Shown one piece after another: positions 1 through 6,246 of a stretch of DNA of 8,602 nt (the first letter of the stretch is position 1; the number at the start of each line of letters is the position of its first letter). Below the pieces are notes generated by a model that saw nothing but the letters and a program-made list of their open reading frames with translations, was not told where the DNA came from and made no database searches. Made by a program: the position numbers and the translations under genes. The DNA is taken from assembly GCA_964611575.1 (NCBI GenBank), contig CAZTAJ010000147.1, forward strand, positions 1-8,602. The letters run 5' to 3'. Source of the stretch: CAITUY01 sp964611575. Lineage in GTDB: Bacteria > Verrucomicrobiota > Kiritimatiellia > CAIKKV01 > CAITUY01.

Positions 1-117
1 GGTGACCGCGACTGTCGCCGCGCTCAGTGAGTACGTCTTTGCCCAGGGGGCCGCGCAGACGGCCGCCACAACGCCCGCCACCAGAACCGCCCCGATCGTC
101 AGAACTCTGCGTCTCAT
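1..117 (-). CDS. Exported protein of unknown function, N-terminal part only
   Basis: Thirty-nine codons are visible before the gene runs off the window. The ATG at 117 is chosen over the one at 123 because GGGAGG then lies 6 nt upstream; from 123 the same site would abut the start codon. The protein opens with three arginines, a hydrophobic stretch (about residues 5-20, LTIGAVLVAGVVAAV) and a small-residue site near CAA/PWA, which is a typical Sec signal peptide. Nothing beyond the signal peptide can be assigned. It begins 35 nt after the collagen-propeller gene on the same strand, so it is probably in the same transcript. It is the fourth exported protein in this gene block. Confidence 0.7.
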   Translation of the reverse strand, partial: MRRRVLTIGAVLVAGVVAAVCAAPWAKTYSLSAATVAVT

Positions 118-152
118 GTTCATCCTCCCGTTCAGATCCCGCCGCCGGCCGG

Positions 153-1892
153 TCACGGCGCCAGGATGTTACTGTCGAGCACGTTCGTTACCGCCCCCGC
201 CACCAGCACTAATTGCGTCCCTCCCTGAATCATCAGTTGCCCCAGGACCCCGAACTTCAGGGAACAGTCCACGGTCAGATCCCCGCGCACCCGCGCCCTC
301 GCGTGATTGACGAACATCGGGACACTGGACCCGGTCACGAGTTGGTAAACACCGTCGCCGCTGACCGCGGCCTGCTGCCAATTCCGCGAGGTCTCGGTCG
401 CTGTCCAGGTCGCCCCGTAGTCATTCGACACGTAGACCAGGCCCTGATTCAACACGGCCACCTGCCGCTTACCGTCGCCACTCATGGCCACCTTTCGCCA
501 CTGCCCGCCGATGTCATGCTCGGCCCAAGTCGCGCCGGCATTCGTCGACACGTAGAGATACCCGCCTTTGACCCCGGCCGTTTGCCTTGTTCCGTCCGCG
601 CTGACGGCAACGCAGGCCCAGTACCGATCGTCACCCGAGGCTGTCCAGGTCGCGCCGTAGTCCGTGGAGAAATACAGGGAACCGCCACTCTCCTCATCTT
701 CCTGCCCGCACGCGGCCGTCTGATATTGACCGTTCGAACTCATGCTGACGGACTGCCAGAACAGTTCGTCCGATTTCGCCGTCCACGTGGTGCCGGTGTC
801 GCTCGACACGTAGATGAACCCGCCTTCACATATGGCCGTCTGATAGACCCCGTTCGCGCTCATGGCCAGACCCACCCAACTGCTCCCGGCCAAGAGGTTG
901 GTCCAGGTGACGCCGTAATCGCGCGATCCGTACAACGGCTGGCTGTAAGACACGCCGGCCGTGAGAATGGCCCCGTCGGCACTCATCGCCAGTTGCGTCC
1001 AATTCCGAACGTCTCCCCGGCCCGACCAGGTCGCGCCGTAATCGCTCGACACGTAGACCAACCCGGCTTTGACAACCGCCGCCTGCCGGCGTCCGTCAGA
1101 ACTGATCGCTGTGCCGGTCCACTGTCGCGCCACGTCCACTGCCGTCCAGGTGAGCCCGGTCCCGACCACATCGAATTCCACCGACGGATCGCCACCACCC
1201 CCTCCAGATCCCGCTGGACCCTGCGGGCCTTCCGGACCCTGTGGGCCCGTCGCCCCGTTCGTGCCGGCTGGACCTTGGACCCCCTGAATCCCTTGCGGCC
1301 CTTGCGGTCCGGTGGTGCCGTTCGTTCCTGCCGGACCCTGGGGTCCAATCGCGCCTTGAGGACCCTGTGGACCAGTGGCCCCATTGGTGCCAGCCGGGCC
1401 TTGCGGCCCGACTGCACCCTGCGGACCCTGAGCGCCGGTCGCGCCGTTTGTGCCATTCGCCCCGTTTGTACCGTTGGTTCCCGCCGGCCCCTGAATACCC
1501 TGGATCCCTTGAATGCCCTGCGACCCTTGAGCGCCGGTCGCGCCATTGGTCCCCGCTGGCCCTTGCGGCCCGGTCGCTCCGTTTGTCCCCGCCGGCCCTT
1601 GCGGTCCTACCGCGCCCTGGGGACCCGTCGCGCCGTTCGTTCCTGCCGGTCCCTGTAACCCTTGTGCACCAGGCGCACCGTTCGTTCCACTTGGCCCTTG
1701 AGCACCCTGAGGCCCTTGCGGGCCCACGGGACCCTGAATACCCTGCGGCCCCTGCGGACCGGTTGCTCCGTCAACGCCGTTCGACCCCGCCGGGCCCACA
1801 ATCGGTCCTGCCGGCTGGGACGGGATCACCCATTCCCCGCGCACTCCGCCGGCCGCCAACGCCAGAACCGCCGCCACAATCAAACCCTTCAT
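153..1892 (-). CDS. Exported collagen-like / Asp-box seven-bladed propeller fibre protein
   Basis: This 579-residue protein has four parts. Residues 1-19 are a signal peptide (MKGLIVAAVLALAAGGVRG). Residues 33-227 are 65 uninterrupted Gly-X-Y triplets, rich in GPQ, GPA, GTN and GAT. A glycine linker follows at about 228-234. The rest is a propeller of seven repeats on the plan W-x(3)-A-[MVI]-S-x-[DN]-G ... S-x-D-x-G-x-T-W. Six repeats keep a recognisable Asp-box (BNR-like) motif and the seventh lacks it. The last 50 residues match the end of the upstream neighbour. The ATG at 1892 is preferred because TAGGAGG sits 7 nt upstream; the ATG at 1898 is only 1 nt from it. That ribosome site overlaps the stop codon of the preceding gene, 11 nt away, so the two are co-transcribed. 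The likely role is a trimeric stalked fibre or surface adhesin that binds glycan or protein. No sialidase arginine triad or FRIP motif is evident, so enzymatic activity is not claimed. The signal peptide is odd for a phage fibre. Confidence 0.85.
   Translation of the reverse strand: MKGLIVAAVLALAAGGVRGEWVIPSQPAGPIVGPAGSNGVDGATGPQGPQGIQGPVGPQGPQGAQGPSGTNGAPGAQGLQGPAGTNGATGPQGAVGPQGPAGTNGATGPQGPAGTNGATGAQGSQGIQGIQGIQGPAGTNGTNGANGTNGATGAQGPQGAVGPQGPAGTNGATGPQGPQGAIGPQGPAGTNGTTGPQGPQGIQGVQGPAGTNGATGPQGPEGPQGPAGSGGGGGDPSVEFDVVGTGLTWTAVDVARQWTGTAISSDGRRQAAVVKAGLVYVSSDYGATWSGRGDVRNWTQLAMSADGAILTAGVSYSQPLYGSRDYGVTWTNLLAGSSWVGLAMSANGVYQTAICEGGFIYVSSDTGTTWTAKSDELFWQSVSMSSNGQYQTAACGQEDEESGGSLYFSTDYGATWTASGDDRYWACVAVSADGTRQTAGVKGGYLYVSTNAGATWAEHDIGGQWRKVAMSGDGKRQVAVLNQGLVYVSNDYGATWTATETSRNWQQAAVSGDGVYQLVTGSSVPMFVNHARARVRGDLTVDCSLKFGVLGQLMIQGGTQLVLVAGAVTNVLDSNILAP
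156..305 (-). other. Shared 50-residue C-terminal module, copy 1
   Basis: These are the last 50 residues of the collagen-propeller protein, starting at the HA pair that closes the seventh blade. They align without gaps to the end of the neighbouring propeller protein (30 of 50 identical by my count). The most conserved parts are LGQLM, GTQLV, VAG and VTNV, followed by D-x-x-I-L-x-P at the extreme C-terminus. I do not recognise the module. Its conservation next to a propeller that has diverged more suggests a binding, trimerisation or anchoring role. Confidence 0.8.
1212..1796 (-). repeat. Collagen-like Gly-X-Y coding repeat, 65 triplets
   Basis: A 9-bp periodic tract codes for 65 consecutive Gly-X-Y triplets with no break. 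The recurrent unit is GPA-GTN-GAT-GPQ, with variants such as GIQ-GIQ-GIQ and GTN-GAN-GTN. Y positions are mostly Q, N, T and A. Proline occurs only at X apart from a single GAP, as is usual for bacterial and phage collagen-like stalks that lack hydroxyproline. Such tracts trimerise into rods and change length readily by slippage. Confidence 0.95.
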
Positions 1893-1903
1893 GCCCATGC
1901 CTC

Positions 1904-3139
1904 CTACGGATTCAGAATGTCCGCATCGATCACGTTCGTCACCGTACCGGCCACAAACACAAGTTGCGTGCCGTGGATGACCATCAGTTGCCCCAACGCG
2001 CCAAGCCCGAGCCCGCCTTCGACGGTAAGGCCTCCGTGTATCCGGGACGCTGCGTGAGAGGTCCAGAACCCGGCATGGGTTTGGACGACCAACTGATAGG
2101 CCCCGTCCTTGCTCATGCTGACATTGCCCCAGCGAGCAAGCCCCCCGGTCACAGTCCAGGTCTCGCCGTAGTCGGTCGACACATACATCGGCACAGCCGT
2201 CAACCCGTTGTAGCAGACGGCGATCTGCCGGCGGCCATCGCTGCTCATCGCCATGTCACGCCACTTCAGCGAGGGTCCCTTTTCCGTCCAGGAGGCCCCG
2301 TAGTCGACGGACTGGTATACCCGGCCGTTCTCACCGACCGCTGCCTGGCGCACTCCGTCGGCGCTCACCGCCACTCCACCGAAGTCCCTCAACTCCTGCT
2401 TGACGGTCCAGGTGCGTCCCCAATTGGTCGAGACGTAGATCCCACCGTCATACTCGGTGTAGGGTTCCTCATCCAGGACCCGCAACCTGCATGACGCCGC
2501 CATGTACTGCCCATTCGAACTCATTTCGGCATCGGTCCAACTGTGGGCCGAAGCGACCAGGGCCGTGACCGCCGCAAACGAGATCCCGCCGTTGGTGGAG
2601 AGGTAGAACCCGCTCAGGTCGGACCCCGCGATGACATAGGCGCCGTCCATGCTCATGGCGCAACAGGACCAGTAGGCCGTGTCACTCGCGCTTGTCGCCC
2701 AGGTCGCCCCGGAATCCGTCGAGTAGTAGGGCGTCGACTCGTAACACAAGGCCACTTGCCGGGTTCCGTTGGAGTTCATGGCGATCCCGCTCCAATCGCG
2801 GTTGCTGCCGACATTCACCCACGACATCCCGTAGTCGGTGGATTCCTGGACATATCCATGCTCAGGCGCCACGGCCTGAACACGACCGTCAGCACTCATC
2901 GCAGTGGCCCACGGATATCCATCGAGCGGATGGAATGTCCACGCCGCCATATCACCCATCACGTCCAACTCCCGCCTTGGCATATCCACCACAGCGGCCT
3001 CGACGGCCGCCAGCCGGGTTGTGACGGTCGAGTCCCCCCCGGTATTGATCGTGATCCCACCGCCGCCCGACTGCATCCACCCGGCATGACACCCGCCAGC
3101 CAATAAGCACCCGCCCAGGACACACACGGTTATCTTCAT
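1904..3139 (-). CDS. Exported seven-bladed Asp-box propeller protein
   Basis: This 411-residue protein has a signal peptide (MKITVCVLGGCLLAGGCHA, cleavage probably after CHA). LAGGC is a poor lipobox, so lipoprotein status is doubtful. A Gly-rich/TT linker and a short helical stretch (TTRLAAVEAAVV, about 41-52) precede seven propeller repeats. Blades 1-6 carry variants of S-T-D-x-G-x-x-W; blade 3 ends STNGGISF and blade 7 has no box. The ATG at 3139 overlaps the TGA of the preceding gene as ATGA, with AGGTGG 5 nt upstream; a GTG at 3148 with GGGAGG in front is a less likely start. The translational coupling to a head-tail connector gene argues that it belongs to the virion or phage programme. 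It is a diverged paralogue of the next gene but lacks the collagen stalk. Similar propellers occur in viral and phage fibre-like proteins; the exact ligand is unknown. Confidence 0.85.
   Translation of the reverse strand: MKITVCVLGGCLLAGGCHAGWMQSGGGGITINTGGDSTVTTRLAAVEAAVVDMPRRELDVMGDMAAWTFHPLDGYPWATAMSADGRVQAVAPEHGYVQESTDYGMSWVNVGSNRDWSGIAMNSNGTRQVALCYESTPYYSTDSGATWATSASDTAYWSCCAMSMDGAYVIAGSDLSGFYLSTNGGISFAAVTALVASAHSWTDAEMSSNGQYMAASCRLRVLDEEPYTEYDGGIYVSTNWGRTWTVKQELRDFGGVAVSADGVRQAAVGENGRVYQSVDYGASWTEKGPSLKWRDMAMSSDGRRQIAVCYNGLTAVPMYVSTDYGETWTVTGGLARWGNVSMSKDGAYQLVVQTHAGFWTSHAASRIHGGLTVEGGLGLGALGQLMVIHGTQLVFVAGTVTNVIDADILNP
1907..2056 (-). other. Shared 50-residue C-terminal module, copy 2
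   Basis: This is the second copy of the module that ends both propeller proteins. It runs from HAASRIHG to DADILNP and has the same length as copy 1 with no indels. Substitutions are mostly conservative (V/I, L/I, D/E, N/D), which points to selection rather than recent duplication. Confidence 0.8.
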
Positions 3140-3522
3140 GCCAACCACCTTTCCTCCCGCGATGCGGCCACATAGGAGGGAGTCCCAATCGCGCCGCCCA
3201 CGTCGATCTTGATCGCACCAGAAGCCACCATCCGTAGCCAGATATGCGCTTGGTTGTAGAGGTTGTAGACTTGGGGAGCGAACGACATGCCCATCTCCAT
3301 TCCCAGTTTGAAAAGCACAAGATCCTCAGCGTGGAGCAGTGCCTCGTCCGGTACCGTCGTGACATCCGGATCGGCGTCATACCCGAGCTGCGCCCTGACG
3401 GCTGAGCGGAACGTCCGCACCGTGACCGCCACGATGCTCGCCAACCTGGTCGCCTTGATAGGATTTGCGTCCAGCCAGGCCCTGTATGCGATTTCGTAAT
3501 CCGTCGGCATCGCCTCGTCCAT
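3136..3522 (-). CDS. Probable head-tail connector / head completion protein
   Basis: The protein is 128 residues and mostly helical in appearance. The tract from about 25 to 70 reads like phage connector proteins, with an RTFRSAVRAQLGYDADPDVTTVP stretch followed by helical HAEDLVLFKLGMEMG. The family call rests on size, on this pattern and on its place just after the major capsid gene, so it is tentative. The start is uncertain. ATG 3522 is used here; ATG 3510 and GTG 3537 (GGAG 4 nt upstream) are alternatives, and no candidate has an ideal ribosome site. Its stop codon overlaps the next ATG (ATGA), coupling it to an exported propeller gene. A terminator separates it from the capsid gene, so it may need its own promoter or readthrough. 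Confidence 0.6.
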   Translation of the reverse strand: MDEAMPTDYEIAYRAWLDANPIKATRLASIVAVTVRTFRSAVRAQLGYDADPDVTTVPDEALLHAEDLVLFKLGMEMGMSFAPQVYNLYNQAHIWLRMVASGAIKIDVGGAIGTPSYVAASREERWLA

Positions 3523-3566
3523 TGTCGCCGCCGTCACTGGACTCCAGCCCGTCACACACCACCCCC

Positions 3567-3608
3567 GGAAAGAAAAGGGCGGGGATCCGGCCCACCCAAA
3601 TCCCCGCC
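3567..3608 (-). terminator. Factor-independent terminator after the capsid gene
   Basis: A perfect 9-bp stem, GGCGGGGAT / ATCCCCGCC (3578-3586 with 3600-3608), has a 13-nt loop. On the minus strand it is followed by CTTTTCTTTCC. It lies 34 nt past the capsid stop codon and only about 45 nt before the connector start. It would limit expression of downstream genes relative to the capsid gene, unless antiterminated. Confidence 0.75.
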
Positions 3609-3627
3609 TGAACCCCGAACCCTGAAC
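3607..3627 (-). repeat. Heptanucleotide island (GGGTTCR)x3
   Basis: On the minus strand three contiguous 7-mers read GGGTTCA, GGGTTCG and GGGTTCA. They lie between the capsid stop codon and the terminator stem and overlap the stem by 2 nt. This is one of several 7-bp islands in the window, each with a different core word. Confidence 0.8.
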
Positions 3628-3641
3628 CCTTGCCCCCGCTG

Positions 3642-4586
3642 CTACGCAGCGGCGACGTTCAGCCGCACGCACGCCGAACCGTTCGTGACCTTCACGTCCT
3701 CCGACCAGTCGAACTTCGCCACCTCGACGCGGCCGTCATCGCGCATGTAAGACCCCGGCACCATGAATTCGTTCATCAGCCGGAACGTCTTCATGAAACT
3801 CGGGTCGCGCCGGCTCGGCGCATCCTTGCGCGCGAAGACCAACACCGCGGTATCCAGGAGAAAGTTGATGTTCTCCGCCTTCCCCTCCGGATTCAGGTCG
3901 TAAATCATGTAGGATGTGCGGACATTCGGCGTCCCGATGAACATCTGGCTGGCCGACTGCTCCGTCGGGACCGCCAATCCCAGGTCACCCTTGTTCCGCC
4001 CGTTACCAACCACGAATCGGCCCCGGACCTTGTCCTGGTTCTTGAACACCTTCCACGCTGTCGCCCCGAACAGCACGCCCACGCCCATCAGCGACCCATA
4101 CTTCGCCGCCTTGATGACCGACAGAATGGCATCGTCCAAATCCGCGATCGGATCGGCGGCCGCGTTCCAGGTTTTGGCCGTGCCGGCGCCCACCGCCGTC
4201 AGGGCCGCGTCGATCACCGCCTTCTCATGGGAGAGCGCAGCCACTTCGGCCACCGCCGTGGCGCCTTCCCGCAACATATTCTCCAGGCCGTCGGCCTCGA
4301 GTTGCTCCAGGTTGTCCACCGGATAGTCCAGGGCATGCGGCTCGCAGTTGAATGTTGCGTCGGTTGCGTCGAACCGCAACTCAGCCGCCCGTCCACCCAA
4401 CGTCCGCAGGGTGTCCGGGATATGAAACCGGTTCTTCTCCGTGTAGCACTTGAAGCGGCCCACGCTCGTGGCCACTTCCACCGTCGGCGCCAGAAAATCG
4501 GCCACCGGCATAATCGCACTCTGCGCCGCGCCCTGCGCAAACTCCCGCAGGGTGGGGGACGCACTGATCTCACTCAATCGACTCAT
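3642..4586 (-). CDS. Major capsid protein (tailed-phage type, HK97 fold presumed)
   Basis: The protein is 314 residues. The N-terminal part (about 25-95) carries the most telling pattern: MPVADFLAPTVEVATSVGRF, then KNRFHIPDTLR-x-(L)GG and an acidic/aromatic segment ending in CEPHALDYPVDN. I associate this pattern with a family of phage major capsid proteins. A long helix (about 95-130) and a mixed alpha/beta C-terminal half with GDLGLAVP and TFRLMNEFMVPGSYMRDDGRVEV follow. ATG 4586 is chosen because GAGGAG lies 8 nt upstream. It is not obviously a Mu gpT homologue, although portal and protease are Mu-like, so the head module looks mosaic. No clear propeptide junction is visible. Downstream are a terminator and the connector-like gene. 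Confidence 0.8.
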   Translation of the reverse strand: MSRLSEISASPTLREFAQGAAQSAIMPVADFLAPTVEVATSVGRFKCYTEKNRFHIPDTLRTLGGRAAELRFDATDATFNCEPHALDYPVDNLEQLEADGLENMLREGATAVAEVAALSHEKAVIDAALTAVGAGTAKTWNAAADPIADLDDAILSVIKAAKYGSLMGVGVLFGATAWKVFKNQDKVRGRFVVGNGRNKGDLGLAVPTEQSASQMFIGTPNVRTSYMIYDLNPEGKAENINFLLDTAVLVFARKDAPSRRDPSFMKTFRLMNEFMVPGSYMRDDGRVEVAKFDWSEDVKVTNGSACVRLNVAAA

Positions 4587-4639
4587 GACACATTCTCCTC
4601 TTCTCGCTGTAACGGCCGCTGTCCTCAGCGGCTCTCTTC

Positions 4640-4668
4640 CCAATCAACCAATCTCCAATCCCCAGTCG
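4640..4668 (-). repeat. Heptanucleotide island with CCAATCN core
   Basis: Plus-strand reading gives CCAATCAA (8), CCAATCT, CCAATCC and CCAGTCG. In the minus orientation the core is ATTGG. It fills the spacer between the exported fibre-like gene and the capsid gene, and has the same core as the island at 5656-5683. Confidence 0.7.
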
Positions 4669-4674
4669 CTTCCC

Positions 4675-5118
4675 TCAATGCACCACACTGGCACCGTTCG
4701 TGGTCCACGCCGTAATGACGCCGTTCAACATCGTCATGACGTTCGTGACCGTAGAGTTGGCCGTCAGGAAGGTGTTGGTGACACTGATCCCACCGAGGTT
4801 CAACTTGCTGCGGTCAATCGCGGCCCCGGCGGCCACATCGACATTCGATATCGTGCCATCCGCAATCTTGGCGCTACTGATCGCTCCGGAGGTCACGGTC
4901 ACCACGCCGGACGTGGTCACCCCCACGTCGCCGCTGATCGCCACATCCGCAGCCACGCCGGCCGCGTTCCCAACGAACATATGCGCCGCCGTCAACACAC
5001 TGCCCGTACTGGACGTCGACAACCGAACAGCCTCCCGAAAATCACCATCCCGGTCCGCCAACGCCTGACCCATGCACGCCCCAACCAACATCGCCCCGAG
5101 TACCAGAACCCTTTTCAC
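4675..5118 (-). CDS. Small exported phage-fibre-like protein
   Basis: Translation most likely begins at GTG 5118, since AAGGAG sits 7 nt upstream and the encoded N-terminus is then a clean signal peptide. Residues 1-21 (VKRVLVLGAMLVGACMGQALA) end at an ALA cleavage site, leaving about 126 mature residues. The mature part holds a motif well known in phage tail-fibre proteins: F-V-G-N-A-A-G-V-A-A-D-V-A at about 48-60, then ISGDVGV...GVVTV. It is followed by the repeat style AISSAKIADGTISNVDVAAGAAIDRSKL, typical of beta-helical or trimeric fibre shafts. It lies between the decoration and capsid genes, 58 nt after the former. Family evidence says fibre, while the signal peptide says secreted. Both readings are supported by sequence, and the conflict is what makes the gene unusual. 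Confidence 0.75.
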   Translation of the reverse strand: MKRVLVLGAMLVGACMGQALADRDGDFREAVRLSTSSTGSVLTAAHMFVGNAAGVAADVAISGDVGVTTSGVVTVTSGAISSAKIADGTISNVDVAAGAAIDRSKLNLGGISVTNTFLTANSTVTNVMTMLNGVITAWTTNGASVVH

Positions 5119-5176
5119 GTCATCGCTCCTTTTCCATCGCGCCCCAAATCCACCTGCCAACCGTTACCGCCGGCAA

Positions 5177-5602
5177 CTACTCACCAAGCACGGTCACGTT
5201 GCTCAGCATGCAGGGCCGGGCCAGTACCAACTGACCGTCAACGCCGGCCTCCTCGGCAATGGCGATCCCGCGATACGTCCCCGCCTCGGCCGGCAGCGCG
5301 ACAACCATGCCATCCGTAGTGCCATCACACGGCGCGGGGACCAACAGGTCGCCGGGATTGCAGGTGCCGAACAACTTCAGCCGCACATTGCGCCCGTTTT
5401 CAAGGGGCCGCACGGTCGCCAACGCGGCGTCGGCCGGGCCTTCGATCACCAGGTAGATCGAGAAATCCGTGACAGCGTCCGGCAACTTCACTTCCGGCAC
5501 CTGGGTGTCATGCGTCAACTTGACCAGAAACCCCTCTTTGCCCACCAGGGACTCACCGGCCAACACCCGAAAATCACCAATCCGCGTATTGCTCTGACTC
5601 AT
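5177..5602 (-). CDS. Probable capsid decoration (cement) protein
   Basis: The protein is 141 residues, beta-rich by appearance and without a signal peptide. ATG 5602 is chosen because GGAGGAG ends 3 nt upstream. The N-terminal half has GDFRVLAGESLVGKEGFLVKL. The C-terminal half has the pattern PAEAGTYRGIAIAEEAGVDGQLVLARP, resembling phage decoration proteins in which a Gly-Ala-rich segment (G-x-A-x-E-x-A-x-x-G) precedes a short strand. The position between the protease/scaffold and capsid genes is usual for a decoration or stabilising protein. The call rests on position and this weak pattern; no residue-level proof is available. Confidence 0.6.
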   Translation of the reverse strand: MSQSNTRIGDFRVLAGESLVGKEGFLVKLTHDTQVPEVKLPDAVTDFSIYLVIEGPADAALATVRPLENGRNVRLKLFGTCNPGDLLVPAPCDGTTDGMVVALPAEAGTYRGIAIAEEAGVDGQLVLARPCMLSNVTVLGE

Positions 5603-5655
5603 CTGCTCCTCCGTTTCACACTGTCCCGATTCGAGGCCCTTCGTTCGCAGTTCCC

Positions 5656-5683
5656 CGAATAACCAATCCCCACTAACCAATAA
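5656..5683 (-). repeat. Heptanucleotide island (NNATTGG-like)x4
   Basis: On the plus strand four contiguous 7-mers read CGAATAA, CCAATCC, CCACTAA and CCAATAA; the minus-strand reading is TTATTGG TTAGTGG GGATTGG TTATTCG. It lies in the spacer between the scaffold stop codon and the decoration gene. Confidence 0.75.
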
Positions 5684-5697
5684 CTGCTTTCCCCGGC

Positions 5698-6246
5698 CTA
5701 CTGGCCGATGACTTCCCGCTCCGCCCTCCGGAACGCCAGCGAGAACGGCACGCCCTCGGCTTTGGCGATCTCATGCGCCCGGTTCCGGATCTTCATCGCC
5801 TTACTCTCACCGTCAGTCACGGCCTGCCCTGAGCCTGTCGAATTGATGCCGGTCATCTGGCCAGGCGGCACAGGCCGCGCGGTTGCCCGGTTGTGGAGCG
5901 GTTTCGGCGTCGCCGCACCGGGAGTCGCCGTCGCCTTCACCATTTCGGCCAGTACCGCCCGTGCGCCGGTCCGGTTCGAGAGCAACTGTTCGGACCAGAA
6001 AGCCTTGGTGCCGTCGCTGATCACGCCGGCAAAGGTCTCCAGGTCCCGGTTCAGCAACTCGCCTTCAACGGTCGTGACCGTCGCCTTCAGGGCATCCCGC
6101 TCGGTCTCAACCAGGCGCAAGGAGTTCTGGAGTTCCGTAACGACCGTCAAGGCCGGCAACGCTCCCAACTTCTCCAGGACAACGGCCTCGGTTGCGTCCG
6201 CCGCCAACCCCAAATGATTCAGCAACTTCTCGATCACGCTCTTCAT
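5698..6246 (-). CDS. Scaffold protein from in-frame internal start (Mu Z-like)
   Basis: Inside the protease gene, ATG 6246 is in the same frame and has GGGGAG 6 nt upstream. That is a better ribosome site than either full-length start. Initiation here yields 182 residues without the protease domain. The N-terminus is MKSVIEKLLNHLGLAADATE, then a predicted coiled coil (TELQNSLRLVETERDALKAT...), a helical AFWSEQLL segment and a basic C-terminus (RRAEREVIGQ) suited to binding capsid subunits. In phage Mu gene Z is made in exactly this way from within gene I, so the arrangement is well precedented. A minor portion of the C-terminus (INSTGSGQA) comes from a repeat-like word. Confidence 0.75.
   Translation of the reverse strand: MKSVIEKLLNHLGLAADATEAVVLEKLGALPALTVVTELQNSLRLVETERDALKATVTTVEGELLNRDLETFAGVISDGTKAFWSEQLLSNRTGARAVLAEMVKATATPGAATPKPLHNRATARPVPPGQMTGINSTGSGQAVTDGESKAMKIRNRAHEIAKAEGVPFSLAFRRAEREVIGQ

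Noticed and set aside
213..1658. Long plus-strand open frame opposite the collagen-propeller gene
   Set aside because: It mirrors the codon periodicity and GC-rich repeat of the minus-strand gene, encodes an Arg/Pro-rich low-complexity sequence and has no domain signature.
153..3139. Sialidase activity for the Asp-box proteins
   Set aside because: Asp boxes are structural; no arginine triad, FRIP motif or catalytic Tyr/Glu pattern could be identified.
3630..4715. Plus-strand open frame opposite the capsid gene
   Set aside because: The minus-strand frame has family motifs and a strong ribosome site, while this one is His/Arg-rich antisense shadow.
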